This document shows, one piece after another, positions 42,285 to 56,131 of a DNA stretch of 64,000 nucleotides. This DNA comes from Limnanthes douglasii subsp. nivea (taxonomy: Eukaryota > Streptophyta > Magnoliopsida > Brassicales > Limnanthaceae). Each line of letters starts with the position of its first letter. The stretch's first letter is position 1. A program made the position numbers and the translations under genes. The DNA lies in assembly GCA_036936605.1 (NCBI GenBank), contig JAUPFV010000002.1, positions 249,819,305 through 249,883,304 on the forward strand. Reading direction: 5' to 3'. The notes under the pieces are model-generated. The model saw nothing but the letters and a program-made list of their open reading frames with translations. It made no database searches and was not told the origin of the DNA.

Positions 42285-45200
42285 TTGTATTTGGCTGAAC
42301 AAATCTTTAAATTTATGGGAAAAAATAAATATTGTCAAATCACTAAATTCATTAAGCGATATAAGGCAATATTACTTTTGTGTGATTATTTTCTTCCACA
42401 ATATATTGCTTTGTGTTTTTTTATAAATTTTTTCTGATATATTTGTTGTGGGTTCGAACCTAAAGTGCGTCGACCTGTTGAAGCAATGGGTATACCATCA
42501 ACATCATCGTCGTTCGACTCTAAGGGCGCTAATCTATTAAAATTAAACAAATAATCATAGATGGTCTGCTAAAAGTAATAGCACACTTCAAGAACGTATT
42601 TCGGGTACCTTTTTGGATGACGGAAGTGAGTCTATCAAAACTAGTACCACATATTAGTTATGTGTTTATTTGAATGAGAGTGGGTTAACTGATGTTATTG
42701 GCATACTTTGATGTCATTTTGTAACAACTTATTTAAGTTAAAATGGATCTGTCAAAACTAGTACCACAATTTGATATTGTGTTTCATGTGCTTATTTTAA
42801 TTAAATTAGTTCTACCAAAGTGTGTACTGTATCACGGTGTCATGTTTTAGGAACTTATTATATCATGTTGGTGAAAAACAATATGATCGTTCTCGGTAGG
42901 CGAAAATGTTAAAAAATGTGAACATCAACCTTATAAAAGCAATACAACGCGGTTATATGTGTTCGCATGAACCTACGTTAACCAATAATAATGGGTTATG
43001 TGCCATAATGTTAGACTTAGATAGATAATGTCCTTCACATGATTTGGTGCAGTGGGGTTGGCATACCACTAGTTGTGGACCGTAATTTATGACCCAATTT
43101 GCATGTAGTCGTATATTTCTAGTTAAGGTTGAAAAAAGAAAAAGTAATGACGACAAGTTTATTAAAATGGGAAAGAAATAGTACACCTCCCACAAAATTG
43201 ATAATAAAAATATAAAATATATCTTAACAATTTTAACCTATATAAAGTATCAAATAGTTTATATTCTATAGATGTACTGATCGTATGTTCTTAAAATATA
43301 TTAGTATGTACCTTTATTGTTTTCTTTTTCCTACTACCGAGTATGAAACTTCCCAATTGAGTTCAACTTATCAAGATTAAAGTCTTCACCTTCTTAACAC
43401 CCAATCCCATCGAGATTGATCATCTCGTATGGATTGGTAACAATGACATAAACAATCATCTGAAGTATGGAACCATACGATACTAGCTTTGGCATACTCA
43501 CTTCCATTAAAATAAACGCCTCAAACATGGTACTATGGTGGAGTAATAGCTTCAACAAATCCACATTCACTCAAAAAAGAGTTAGAAATATGATATTGAG
43601 ATGAGGTACCATCTTGAGCAGACCCATGTCCACTCAAAACAAAGAACTAAAATGAGATACTAGCACCGACGGAGCCACTTCCATCATTTAAGGAAGCTAA
43701 TGAAACACGGTACAAAAGTATGGTACTAACTTTGTCATACCCTCTTCAAATTATTTGTTTATTTTAAATCAGTTAACACCCCATGTGACTGAATGATAAT
43801 GACCCGATAACAGACCCATTTACTTCAGCAAGTCACTGCACCTTTTAGCAGAACCTCTAACAAATATATTTAAAAAAACTTATGAAAACAACACAGCACA
43901 TGGCTAAAAGAAATATCACATTACCAAAATATTAACTTGTACTGTCCAAAGACTTCAGTGATTGGAAAATTCTTTTTTTGACCTATACATCTGAGAACTT
44001 ATTTTAATTATACATTAAAAAATATGTATGATAATAGTAGGTTCAAACCATATGAAATTGTTATCAGGACAATCTTTTTTCAAGTCATCATAAGCATGAT
44101 GGATAAGGACAAACTCTTCAAGAAAAAGTTTGATACCACCATTTGTAAGAGATTTCTCCCTCGAACTCTGAGCTTCGTCTCCCTCTATCAAGAGGAACTT
44201 CTACATCTTATAAGTAATTCAGATCCCATGGACCAAGTACTATACCAACCCTAGATCCACTGAGCCCCAATATTGTAATAAAATTATAGCATAATGCCAA
44301 CATGAACTACCTTTATATATCAATGGTAAACTTAGTATCCACATTCTAAAAATTCTTTAGAGTCTGAGAATACACATTTGTTGCAGTTTTATCCCTTTTC
44401 ACTCATGTCTCATACTAGGTCTTTAAGTAACTTTTGTGGTGGTCGGTTACATCGGGTATATAAGTAACATGAAATCGTACATTCTCCAGGATATCTCGTG
44501 AGTTTCATGCGCCATGTTTGGTACCTCAATTCCAGCAGTGTAAAAATTGTGCATCATATGCAGTTGTCGATTTGATTTTTGGACATTTGCTTTGATTTTT
44601 CTTATCTTTTTTACATATTTTGGCTCCATCACCCAGAAGGGAGGAAAATCAGGGAGTTCGACCATCTGGATAGATTAAAAATTATGCATAATATCAAAGG
44701 TATTGTATAATTTGCATCCAAATGACGATAAGGATATTAGTTACATATTATTTAACCAAATGTAATGGTGAAAAGGATTATCTCGAGCCATGGACCCACT
44801 TATCAGACGATAAATTCCATCAAATATCGACCCGCTTCCATCATCGAATCAGTCATAAGATAGGTTAATCGGGGAAGAATCTCTCTCAAGCTCTTAAAAG
44901 ATATGGGGCTTGCCGATGATGACTTATGCAGTGTGAGTTGGTTATTTGATCATTAGAAGATTTTTGGCTATTCCTCTAATATAATGTAATCCGTAAGATT
45001 GATGATTGGATGCTGAGTATTGGTGGGCATTAAGGTTTCTTCTTTTGATGTTGACCAAATTCCCATACAATAGTGGTCTAATTTATGTCCTCATGTTACC
45101 TTTTTAACCTTTTTGGGTAAGTGAAAGCTTTGTATGTCTATGTTTTTTTGTTTGTCCACTTTGTTTGAGATAACAAGTTTAATATTGTTGACTTATTGGT

Positions 45201-46488
45201 CATAGTCGAAACCATCTTAGCCTTAATTGCTACTTTATTCTCCTTAACCAAAACTTTGTCTCCACCATCATTTTATTCGTTTAAGTAGTTATAGCAACAA
45301 TAACCTTCACCTTTAGTCTTCAAAATTGAACCATCTAGTTTATGTTTGCTCGAAAGATTTTATTTGTAGAGTATATTATATTTATTTTAAATATATTACT
45401 TCCACATGCTCATCGATATCTAATATTCCCTTCATAAGATTCTCTTTTGGTTTAAAGAAACCTACCATATTACTGCGGTCTTACAATCTATGTAGCTACC
45501 AAAATTTTCTATCATGCTAACCGGATCCTCGACTGATACTTCTGAACTACCCATATTAATCCAAAAGTATTTGGCATGTTGGAAAAGACAACCCCTCGAT
45601 AAGTGTCCCACAAGGTTTTGGTATATACTCAACTGATCAATATACGTGCTTCACAAATCTTTGGCTTCACCACCATAATATTATCTACCATTTTCACAAT
45701 ATTTCAGCGGGACTTCAACCATCCAGTCCTCTATAAATACGATTCTTCCACTTCAATGCAGTAACTTGATTTACTATTTGCACAACCTTTTGTTTTGCCT
45801 TAACATCTTGATCATTTGTATGTATGACCCTTTGATGCTCTGACCTTTCATATTGTTTTGATTTTTTTTTATATGACTCTTAAATGGTTTTACATTTTTA
45901 GTTGCTCGGTTTGCTGTATACATTAGCCTTTTGGCGACATGTGCTTATAAGTTTTTTGGCCCGTCATCTTTACGATATTTCATAATCTTGTCATTTTTAC
46001 TAATCGACCATAAAATACATAAAATGGGCCTGCAACGCTACACTCCAAGTTAGTCAAGACCAATAAGATGTTCATAGGCCGTCATATCAGATTTTGACTA
46101 CGTTATCATTTGTTACCCCTTGTCATTTATAGACATGAACCACTTTGGTTTCCCAAATATGACCATTTGGTTTTTTCTTATGCTCCATAAACCCGTATTA
46201 TACTCTTTCAACCCTCTATCGCCCTACAGTTCATACATGATGGTTTTCACATTAAAACCTTTAATGAAACTCCAACTACCCAAGCCTCATAATCACATTT
46301 TCTGGAATAACATACTATTACATAACTATGCTCGCCAAAAGTAAGAGGCTAGTGATAAATGAATATTGGCTCAGGCCCATGGAGACCATTAAACTATTTT
46401 GCCTAATAATTTATAGTTAATTGATAAACTTATGATCTCTTTAGCGGTATCTTTGTATAAGTTGGACTTATCATACATCGATCTTTTA
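42285..46488. other. AT-rich DNA, no confident gene
   Basis: Only short ORFs. A possible worn Tat gag knuckle lies on the minus strand at about 45860-45780 (YERSEHQRVIHTNDQDVKAK, compare YHDDVGHDTNDCIALKK), with the cysteines lost. The 72-codon minus frame at 44447-44665 shows no known domain. The rest is unassigned. Confidence 0.3.
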
Positions 46489-46631
46489 TCAACTATTGTA
46501 AATAAAAGATCAACTATCATTTATGAATGACAAATCATTTTATTCCACATTATCATACAAAAAGCTCTTATCAACTATTGTAAATAAAAGATCAACTATC
46601 ATTTATGAAAGACAAATCATTTTATTCTACA
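46489..46631. repeat. 82-bp tandem duplication
   Basis: 46489 and 46571 start the same sequence, TCAACTATTGTAAATAAAAG, and agree over about 61 bp with two differences. A (TC)n tract follows at 46636-46654. Confidence 0.85.
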
Positions 46632-46635
46632 AAAT

Positions 46636-46654
46636 TCTCTCTCTCTCTCTCTCT
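46636..46654. repeat. (TC)n microsatellite
   Basis: About nine TC units. Confidence 0.9.
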
Positions 46655-46659
46655 ACTAA

Positions 46660-49600
46660 ATTTTATTTTACAATCTAGTCTAACGAGTTTGAAGTTTGCA
46701 TATCATATTCTAAAATAATATAATATATTTTATTTTAAAAAATAATATATATATATATTATTGGCTAACATTAACTTTTTTATTGCTTAGCGAGTTTTAA
46801 CACATGAGTGGTATTCCGACTGTCTCATTTATGGATAATTGGAGACTTTATTTTTTTGTGCCATAACCGGTTTTGAATTTTTTAAATGTAGTTATTTAAT
46901 TTTTCGCACGCGTGATTATCATGGTGCTAACATGTGATGTTTTTTTAGTAAAGTCAAATGTTTTACTAGTGGTCCATCGACTTGAAGTCAACCACCAAAC
47001 TAATATATTACTATGAAATGATGCATATACATTTGTTTATTAACATATCATCATTTGTGGTGTCTTACATGATATATTAGGTGGGGAGATCAAATATAGG
47101 CAAACAATAAATTTTTAAATCATCAATCTTAAATTGATTTTCTCGTTATTTTCTCTCATATTTTTTTAACATTTTTTGAATTCTCATTAAAATATTTCTA
47201 CGTTTTTTTACATTATTTTTTAAATATTACTATTTATATATTCTTAATGGTTTTAGTTTGTGGTTTAAAATTTTATTTAGAGTGACATGCAATAATACAT
47301 CTGTAATGTTGTGTGATTCACGTTTAGATATTTACAATTGCAATAAAAATGGTTAGATTATTGATTTTGAAGAAATTAAAATTGATGATAGTTAACAAAC
47401 CGTGGGTAAAAAAATAAAAATAATAATGAAGATGATGTGGGTGGAAAAAAAATACATCGTGACATTAAACTTGTCCACGTTAGTATGAGTGAAAGAGTAT
47501 GTGATAATTTGCAAGTACACAAATATTATCAAGTAATGATAAGGGTCTAGACTCAACTATAAATCATAAAAATTAATTTTATTTTATCAACTATTAAAAT
47601 TTATGCATTTATACTATAATATATATTATTATATTTTTACTTGGAAATTTTTAATAAAATAAAATAGTATTATAGTAAAAACAGAATATCAAATAATGAT
47701 TTGATAAAATAAGTAAAATATATGATAACTAAACTATGCAGCGAATTAATATATATATGTATATATATATATTCAAATTTACAGTCTTTTAAGTTTGATA
47801 ATACTTTATGTCGTATAATAGTATACTACTTGTTTGTATGACATTTTCTATCTTTAGTCTTCTGTAATATACAATTGGTTTTGAGTATATATAGAATCTA
47901 ATTAAGATTCAGAGCTATGTCAAATGTCTCTACTTTGTATTCAAATTATGATATTAATATATGATGTAGCATAAATGTCTCTCTATTGATCTCAACAGAG
48001 ACCATAGAAACATAAAAGTAATGATCATGTTTGAAAAACCACCGCCAACCTCGTTGATCTAGGACATCAATTAATATTCAAATTGACACAACAAATTTGA
48101 AAATTAAATTTGGTATTTTGATTTGGCGATTCAGAACCTGAAACTATAAAATCATAACAAAAACAAAATAAAAACTGTAAAACAACACAATATTAATGTG
48201 GTCCACATTATATTTCTTTTTACATCCACATAAAAATGTATATGATTTTTTATATAAAATAATTACAAAGAATCACAAGAACACAAATTACAAAAAAATA
48301 CCCTTTGTGTAAAATTTGTCAAAACAGAGTATGAGTTTTCAAATATATATACCATCTCTCAATATGACTCTTAGTTTTTTTTGTGATTCTCCTCAAGAAT
48401 TCATCAATTCTAAAATCACTTAATTTCTCTAGTTTTTATGTTTGATCATGTTTGCTTATTAAAAGATTTAAAAATTAAAGTATTTGAAAATTAACTTTGT
48501 ACATGTGTTGCTCATATATATATATATATATATATATCTACAATTGGATGTATATTAGCACAAACATACACAACACTCGCAATAGCAAACCCAAGTTATT
48601 TCAACAAAGTTGTATAAATATCTAGATTAACGATTATGATCAAATAAAACACCCAGTCAGCTACAACAATATTATACCACATTGACACATAATGTATTAT
48701 CCATTTAAATCCAAACAAATATATCAAATCCATATTTAAATTTATTTTCAAGAACAACCAAAGGTAAGGAATATCCAGTATCGCTCTCATATATTCATCA
48801 TCATGCTCGTCACATATATTATAAGAAAAACGAAGACATTTTCCCCGCTTAAGTAAGATAATATCACGTCACCACAACGAGAACACATAAAATATCACCC
48901 ATAAGAGGAGAGTTTTTGAGACATGCGCTCCTAGGTTTAAAAAAAACATCAATCGAAAAAAAAACATTATCATCGTCACGCGCTAGTAGACTCACTGATA
49001 AAGACAATCTTTAATTCGTCGACAAAATGACCAAGAATTTCATAGGATAAACCCAAGTATGGAGTGGTAACGAGCATATCAGGGTATTAGCATCGCTGTT
49101 GAGCCCTTATTTACATATTGGAACACCTTCATTCGGCCTGTAATTTCTTGGCCATAATAAAAAACAAATCCCTTCATGAACACTTTGATCGCATACACAT
49201 CAATATACTTATACCCTAGATAGAATGAGCAAAACTCATAATACAATCTAGTCGCATCCGCACTTACTCTAAAGAATTTGGTAGGCAGTATACCCTGAAC
49301 GAGATGCTATATTTTGACAAGGATGAAATGATCATATACCGAGCTTTCTCCATGACATATGAGGTAGCGCCCTAACATGGTTCAAATCATTTCATTTAGG
49401 CTTGATTTACACATAAAACCCCTATAAATATCATTTTGAGATCAATTTTTTAGAAGTAAGGTAACCCGTAAAGAAAAATATTATATAATCCATCGTAAGT
49501 AATATATGAACTAGAGAATGTGCAACGACACCAAAAGGTTTGTCAAAATTAAGAATAACATCGAAACTACCACAATTTAGTGGTATGAGATTTGTACCAC

Positions 49601-50929
49601 CAAATTATCCTCACATCCGATCTTTTGGCCAAAGGTATCATGAAGGATAAGGCTCTTACCTTTGAAAAACTTCCATCACAAGTACATATAAAATATATAT
49701 GAAAAAAACCATATGAGCAAGGATGTCGGGAACTCCGAACGTTTATCCTTCATACCACATATCCCATATCTAACTTGAGACCAAAGTTAAAGACTTTCAT
49801 ACATCTAAGAAAAAATAAAATAATAAGCATTAGACGGCCATATGGATCCTCATCCAAACAAATAACTAGTAAGAATAATTTATGAATCTCGAAGGAATTA
49901 TTACGTCTTCCTGAAAGCGTCACATCATTGACCTTGAGGTCCAGAAAATTAGATAAACTTTGGTTTGCCTCTACCAAATTCCCTCTTATTACGTTTAACC
50001 ATAATGACTTAAGGGGGGTAGTATAGTCTCATAAAAGTGTGGTAATCATAATTATCAAAATCACGAGAGTCGAGGTCAGACGATGCGTGACATAAAAAGT
50101 TTCATAAATATAATTTTTCAAAATAGGTACGATCAAATATGAGGTGTGACACATCTTTTCCCTTGAAAAAGGGTCCTCACATGCTTTTGTGAAGCTAAAA
50201 CTTCAGTACTCGACAAACTGAAACTATATATTTCTATCGGACGGGAGGATACAAAAAAAACTACAACACATTGTCATTATACTAGGTGATCGATCGTAGC
50301 ATAATAAAATGCACACTGCCATATTTATTATACAATACATACATTATATTGTTAACAGACAAATCATCGTAATCCGTGCCAGTCAGCTCATCGTCAGATA
50401 ATGATATATTACATATATTTGTCCACGAAAATAACAGTTAACCAGAACTCCCGTTGCCTTAGATAATATAGGTGATCTAAAATAGGCCCCAGAATAATAG
50501 ATTTTCGGGAATTAGTAAAGGAAATTACACTCGAAAGGAGACGAACAATTTGTATCAGGCGAGATCTATAAGGGTTTTTCCATGAACTAATTTATTATAT
50601 TTTTTTATCCAATAACTTTGATGGTTTTTTTGTATATCCAAGATTCCATATGAGTCCCGGCCTTTATAACATTCCATAAGTTATTCTTCAACGCCAACTG
50701 TCGACCGATCAACAAAGATGTGAACCACTGTCTCATAAGAAATTCGAGGCTATCGTTGTCGATGCTAAGATACTTAACTAATTTGGCCATAACAAGAAAA
50801 CATTATACCTTTTATGTACTTGAATTTGATCCTTATGAAAAAAAAATATCGACTTCAACTGAATTTATACTGATGATTAGTTTTTAGTTATGAGAATCAA
50901 CCTATTGGTGAATGTCATTTCAAGAAATA
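46660..50929. other. AT-rich DNA with microsatellites, no recognised gene
   Basis: Long AT-rich stretch with several (AT)n tracts. Short ORFs on either strand (for example 49750-49977 and 50605-50790, minus) show no known motif. Probably old, decayed repeats. Confidence 0.35.
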
Positions 50930-51780
50930 AGATGTTGTTATTCATGAATGCTTAGTTATGCTACAGTAAAATTATCATGCATCAAAATGATGAACATCAC
51001 AGAACCTTCATGATCGAGCGAGATTTACATAACTACAAGTTTGGTGTATCATAAACATGTGCGACATACCAATGCTTGGTGAACAAAGTTTTCTTTATCC
51101 AAAATGGATAGCTCGTTCATGCATATATCAATGATTTCCTAGTCACCAATCGAGAGGAACATAACCAACTGGAAAACCTAGAATATTCTTTTGATATTAT
51201 ATGACGTTCAATCTAAAACTCAGTCCATATAAATATATTTTGAATGTTCGCTCCAAGAAATTATCGGGGTATTTTGTTAGCAAAAAAAATCAAAGCATAC
51301 ATGACTCATCAAGAAATTCTAACAGTCATAAAACCACCCCAAAATATCAAAGAACTTCATATTCTCATAGGAATATTAGCTACATTAAACCAATTCATTT
51401 GTCGGTCCTTGAACAAATGCATTCATTATGAGTACTCAAAGATGTCAACAAATTTAGCTGAACGACTTGGTGTTACGAGGCATTCTAAAAATTAAAGAGC
51501 ACATGGCTTTCATTGAGTCTTCATGTAAGTAAACATAGATGACACTCTTTATCTATACTAAGAGGTTTCGAATCACACTATCGGTGTAGTGTTAGTAAAA
51601 GATAAAAATGTTAATTCTCGATCTATTTACTACATCAATAAATTTTTCATTACTGTCAAAACTCGATATCTGCAATTGAGAAGTTAACAATGGATTTGGT
51701 GGTGACTTCCAAAAAGAGGAGTTCGTGCTTTCAAGACCACACTATCATAGACCAATCATAGTTTCCTTTAATTTTACTAG
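50930..51780 (+). pseudogene. Element H: Tat relic, RT and first RNase H
   Basis: Order on the plus strand: a worn AYSGYNQI-MH block (50945-50985), QNDEHHRTFMIERDLHNYKF, CATYQCLVNKVF, then VHAYINDFLVTNREEHNQLE where the family has VYIDDMLVKS-EEH. Then IKAYMTHQEILTVIKPPQNI, KELHILIGILATLNQFICRS, LNKCIHY. RNase H follows as LYLY-EVSNHTIGVVLV and SRSIYYINKFFITVKTRYLQ. Catalytic YIDD reads YIND. Stops and shifts are frequent; PFGLK is unrecognisable. Confidence 0.75.
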
Positions 51781-53437
51781 AAGAGTGAAATATTAAGGTT
51801 AAAACTAATCTTAGATGTTTTACTAATGAAACTCAATAAGTTCATCTTTTAGTAACAAAAGTCATGACTATTATAAAAAACAGAATAATATTAAAATAAA
51901 TAAACCTCGTTGAGCTGACGCGTTTAAGGTGTCTTCTTTAAATGTAAACTATTAGAACTTCAACTGTGTTGATAATCGTGATAACCAATGTGAGCTTAAA
52001 ATGTTTGTAAAAGATATTGATAATAATGTGTTTGTTTATTCTCAACAAATGCATTTTAAGTTAATAACATATTATGAGATATATGATTGAATAATTTTAT
52101 ATAAGTGTTTTTATATTGAATAATAAAATTTGAATTTATTAGTAGTCATATGAAGCTAAATATGGTTGCTTGGTGATATCATAAAAGATATTTCATATAT
52201 TTTGTACCCTAAAAAATATTTATTAAAGGTTATCGAGCATTTAAACAGTTATATACACTTTTAGACCAATAATATGGTCAATTAATTCTATAATGACTAA
52301 TTATTCATTTTTAAAAATAATATGAATTTATCTTTATATATATTTTAATTTTGTTTTATGTTTTTTTAAAAGTTTATTATATTTTTTCAGATTTGTTTTG
52401 GGATATTGTTCTCCTCCACCTTTGTTTTATTATTTTTCTTGTTGTTAGAAATCTATCATGCACTGTATTTTTTATGTTGCTAATTATAATTTGAATTGTT
52501 CTTATTAAAAAATAAAAATAATTGTATTTTTGTTTACTATTTGTATAAATTTGACGTTCAATTTGAAATTAAATTATAAATCAAATTTTAAAATAAAATA
52601 ACATTTTATTATATATTACAATGATAACTTTTATCAATTTAGATGGAAGTTAAGCTGATTTTTATTAGATTTTGAATTGAGTGCCAACGATATATGAATT
52701 AATATATTATTGTTTTGATATATCATTTGATGTTTTTACGAAAAATAAAATAATAATTAAATGTCATGTATTTTTTTAAATATGTTGTGGATTCAGAGGT
52801 TTGTCATGTACTATTTGTATATAAAACAAAAGAAAACATATATTATATGTTTTGTCTTTATTTATATATAGCAATGAATGACATTATATCTTGTTATATA
52901 TATATATATATATATGTGAATGACTATTTATCGGTATGACATTTATTATTTCATCCATCTAATTTTATTTTTTAAATCAACGCATGCGTTTACTATTTTG
53001 CCTCGATTTTATTTCAATTTTTTTTGTTTTTATGTCATTCTTTTCTCTTTACATTTATCTTCTGTAAACATCACCCAAACCACCAACAAGATATTTTATT
53101 TTTGTTTATAAGTCTTACATTCATTAAACATCAAACCTCCGATTTGAAAAACCAAGTTTGAAGATCCCAAATTTATAGATGTGATTCCGAGACATGACCT
53201 AATAATCAATTGTTTTTAGAAAAGTGCAACTGATTCTGACGGCATGTCTCAGAATCCATTATTTAAAAAAAACACCTAAATTCTAAGGTACCCTCTCATA
53301 ATTAAGTGTTTAGTTAAATAAACACACTCAATTCGGAGATGCCAACTTACAATTAATTGATAATTATGTAAAATGACAAATACATAACTCCAGGGTACCA
53401 ACTCGTATTATGTGTCAAATTCTGGCTAAGAACCTTC
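51780..53437. other. Very AT-rich DNA; one small inverted repeat
   Basis: No gene seen. GATTCCGAGACATG at 53183-53196 and CATGTCTCAGAATC at 53243-53256 form a 13-of-14 inverted repeat with a 46-nt loop, possibly a remnant of a small foldback element. Confidence 0.4.
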
Positions 53438-53567
53438 GTTAGTCACGAGAGTTAGGCACTTGTTTCAAAACTGGCACTCAAGTTATATTTGTTTCAAAAC
53501 TACCACTTTTGTTTGTTTTCTTTACATTTATGGTCACTAGCGGTGACTAAAAATGCAAAAAAAGACC
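53438..53567. repeat. Left arm of a foldback/MITE-like element split by C
   Basis: 53438-53471 (GTTAGTCACGAGAGTTAGGC, then ACTTGTTTCAAAAC) matches the reverse complement of 63527-63560 at 28 of 34 positions. Closer to the insertion, GGTCACTAGCGGTGACTAA (53531 on) also pairs roughly with 63471-63489. Without C the two arms would be about 240 bp in total. Confidence 0.65.
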
Positions 53568-53572
53568 AACAT
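53568..53572. repeat. Element C target-site duplication, left copy (AACAT)
   Basis: AACAT precedes the 5' LTR and follows the 3' LTR at 63466-63470. Perfect 5-bp duplication. Confidence 0.95.
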
Positions 53573-53987
53573 TGATGAGTCCGGATTCTGTCACCACCTT
53601 TTATGGGAACCGGACAGGGGCAGTTCGGACAATGTCCACCTTACCGGACAGGGGCAGTTCGGACACCATCATCCATTGAACTATCCGAACAGAACTAAAG
53701 TACTTAAAACACTAATCACTTTGACTAAGCTGCCTATTTACTTACTTAAAACTAATGGGTCTTTAAACTCGACCCGAATCTATTAAACACGACCCGAAAG
53801 CCCATAAGGCCCAAATGTGAGGGTATAAATACCCAACCACCAACATTAAATGAGGAATGAGGGTAATGAAAATTAAATACAACCAGACAGCTTAATTCTC
53901 CCTTTACATTCTACCCAAACATTAAATACTCACAAAACTCTAAACAAAAATTACAAACTTACCCTCAGACGAAAATAAACCACACCA
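53573..53987 (+). repeat. Element C 5' LTR
   Basis: 415 bp from TGATGAGTCCGGATTCTG to AACCACACCA. It has a tandem CCGGACAGGGGCAGTTCGGACA module near its start and a GGTATAAATACC box (53822-53833) as TATA element. Confidence 0.95.
53822..53833 (+). promoter_or_regulatory. Element C LTR TATA box
   Basis: GGTATAAATACC, about 165 bp before the LTR end. The same box is in the 3' LTR. It would drive gag-pol. Confidence 0.6.
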
Positions 53988-53990
53988 AAT

Positions 53991-54010
53991 TGGCGACCAG
54001 AGTAGGAGAT
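53991..54010 (+). other. Element C primer-binding site
   Basis: TGGCGACCAGAGTAGGAGAT, three nt after the LTR. TGG pairs with a CCA end; the TGGCGACC start recalls tRNA-Arg sites, but the match beyond it is unclear. It differs from B and D. Confidence 0.6.
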
Positions 54011-54060
54011 ACGACGGTGCCTGAATCTAGCATTCAAAACCATCAAAAAATTCAGTCCGA

Positions 54061-55790
54061 ATGAATATGGACGTACCGGAGGTACCACATGATTTGCTTG
54101 AAGTGGTGGGGGAAAATGATGAATATACCATCAAGGAGCGTGATAGATTAAAGGGCGAAATAGAAGCTATGAGGGCAGAGAAGGCAAAGATGGGCATAAA
54201 AGAGAAGTCAAACGCATCAACTGCTCATCATACTGAAAACCCTAGAGAGCATGAGCCTTCGAAGACCCATGTGAGTACGAAAAAGACTCATGCTAGCTCA
54301 AAAAAGTCTCACCGGTCCAAGCCAGTGGAGAGCTCTGATTCAGATTCAGAATCTTCCAGTAGCTCCTCGGACGAAGATAGAATTGAAGAATCCTTGTCCT
54401 CCAGCAGCGATGAGGGCCGATCTAAAAAGAAACAAAAGTTGGTTAAAAAGTATTCAAGAAAAAGGGATAGGCATGGAAAGTTAAAGAGGCATATAGGCAA
54501 AGGATCATCTCATAGCCGGAGGCACATAGACTGGATGCTGGTGGATCATTTCGCCTTCCATGATGAGCCAGGTATCTTTGCAACTCCTAATGAAGATACC
54601 GTTTTCAGTCGTGGCCGGAATTTGAGACAATCTCCATTGTCTTCCAAGATCCTGTCCGGGAACCTCCCCAAGAGGTTCGATAGCACGAAGATGGAAAAAT
54701 ACGATGGCAGTAAAGACTCGGACAATCACTTGGAACAATTTAAAAATTTCATGATGAATTTCGATGACGACGATAAGTTTCTCTGTAGGGCATTCTCCCA
54801 GTCTTTTACGGGGAGTGCCTTGAAGTGGTATAACAGCCTACCACAGGGGTGCATCAGAAATGTCGATACCTTTTGGGTGGCCTTCTGGAGGCAGTTTGTT
54901 GGAAGTAAGGAGGTGAAGGGAAATGGAGATACAATTATCCATTGTGCCCAAAAACCGAATGAATCTATGAAGGAATATATAAGTCGCTTTATAAATACCA
55001 AAAATGGGTTAGCTGATTGCTTCGAGCAAGTAGCAATAGCTTTTCTGAGACAAGGCTTAAACCCTGGAAATTTGGCTGATTCAGTGACCAGAAAAAAGGC
55101 CATGACATGGGGAGGCTTACTGAATCAGGTCGGAAAACAAATCAACATGGATGAAACAAAGAAAACTAGGGTGCACAAGCAGGTGAGGTCTGCCCCGGTT
55201 GCACCAAACCCCATCCAAAATCAGTCCGGGAACAAGGCAAGGGAGGCTGGGCAGGGTCATAACAGAGCTAAAGCTCAGTCTCAGCCAGCTGCGCATGCCT
55301 AAAGTCAGCAATCTAGAAATAAGAGAGGGTCTTGGGTTCAACCGGAGTGGTTTGCTGAGTTAAAAGAAAGCGTAGCCACCATTTATGACAAAACAAAGGA
55401 AGAAGTACATTATAGAAGGTCGACTGCACTACAATCTCCTAAGGAGCATCGTAACAATTCCTTCTGTCAGTACCATAATGATACTGGCCATACCACTGAC
55501 GATTGCATTGCTTTAAAGCAAAAAGTCTAGAATTTGATTGAAAGAGGAAAGTTGGGAGCATATGTTAAAAGAAGAGGAGGTAACAGGCCTGATAATGCTC
55601 ATCGGCCTGGTCCAAACAATGCAGGTACATCCGCTCCGGAGGGAGCTATGGTGATAATCGAGAGGTTCGATGTAGAGTCAGAATACTTGGACCCTGATCC
55701 AACTCGAAACATAGTGGGTGCCATTGAGAAGAGGAAGTTTTGTTGGGGAAGGGCCCTTTTAAGAAGATGGTTAGAATACTGTTTGTTGTA
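54061..55790 (+). pseudogene. Element C gag, with stops
   Basis: ATG at 54061 (MNMDVPEVPHDLLEVVGEND). A coiled, charged N-terminus with a Ser-rich run is followed by the gag core (KYDGSKDSDNHLEQFKNFMM, CRAFSQSFTGSALKWYNSLP, WRQFVGSKEVKGNGDTIIHC, FINTKNGLADCFEQVAIAFL). A TAA at 55300 interrupts; beyond it in frame come RGSWVQPEWFAELKESVATI and a knuckle-like CQYHNDTGHTTDDC (55466-55507), then a TAG at 55528. After FDVESEYLDPDPTRN (55666-55710) a deletion removes what B has up to the middle of protease. Confidence 0.85.
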
Positions 55791-56110
55791 GTGGATTGTC
55801 CCACTTGTTATAATGCTATTCTGGTGAGGTCTTTGCTCTCTAGGATGCATGCAATGGCCTCAACAGTCCACCAATGTTTGAAATATGCTGTACAAGGACA
55901 AGTGGGAGTTGTTCGGAGCAGCCAAAAGATTGCAAGAGAATATTATGCAACAGCACTGGCCCCTCAGACGTTGGGGGCAGTTCGTATCAATGAAGAATAG
56001 CAGTTTGAGGGGATTTCTGGGGGTGAGGGTGAAATTGATGACCCCAGAAAGACCCCTGGAGTTTTAATACCGGTTGAAGAAGTTGAAACACATTCTTTGG
56101 AAGAGGGAAA
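55735..56110 (+). pseudogene. Element C protease remnant lacking the active site
   Basis: Sequence resumes at LGKGPFKKMVRILFVVVDCP, YNAILVRSLLSRMHAMASTV, HQCLKYAVQGQVGVVRSSQK, the second half of the domain in B. The first half with the DTGSS active site is absent, deleted together with the gag end. Frame differs from gag. Confidence 0.8.
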
Positions 56111-56131
56111 AATGTTAAGATAGGGTCCTAA

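Noticed and set aside
44447..44665. 72-codon minus-strand ORF as a gene
   Set aside because: No recognisable domain and surrounded by stops; could be a trace of an aORF but this cannot be supported.
45780..45860. Gag zinc knuckle on the minus strand
   Set aside because: Spacing resembles the Tat knuckle, but all cysteines are gone and no neighbouring gag was found; noted only within the region entry.
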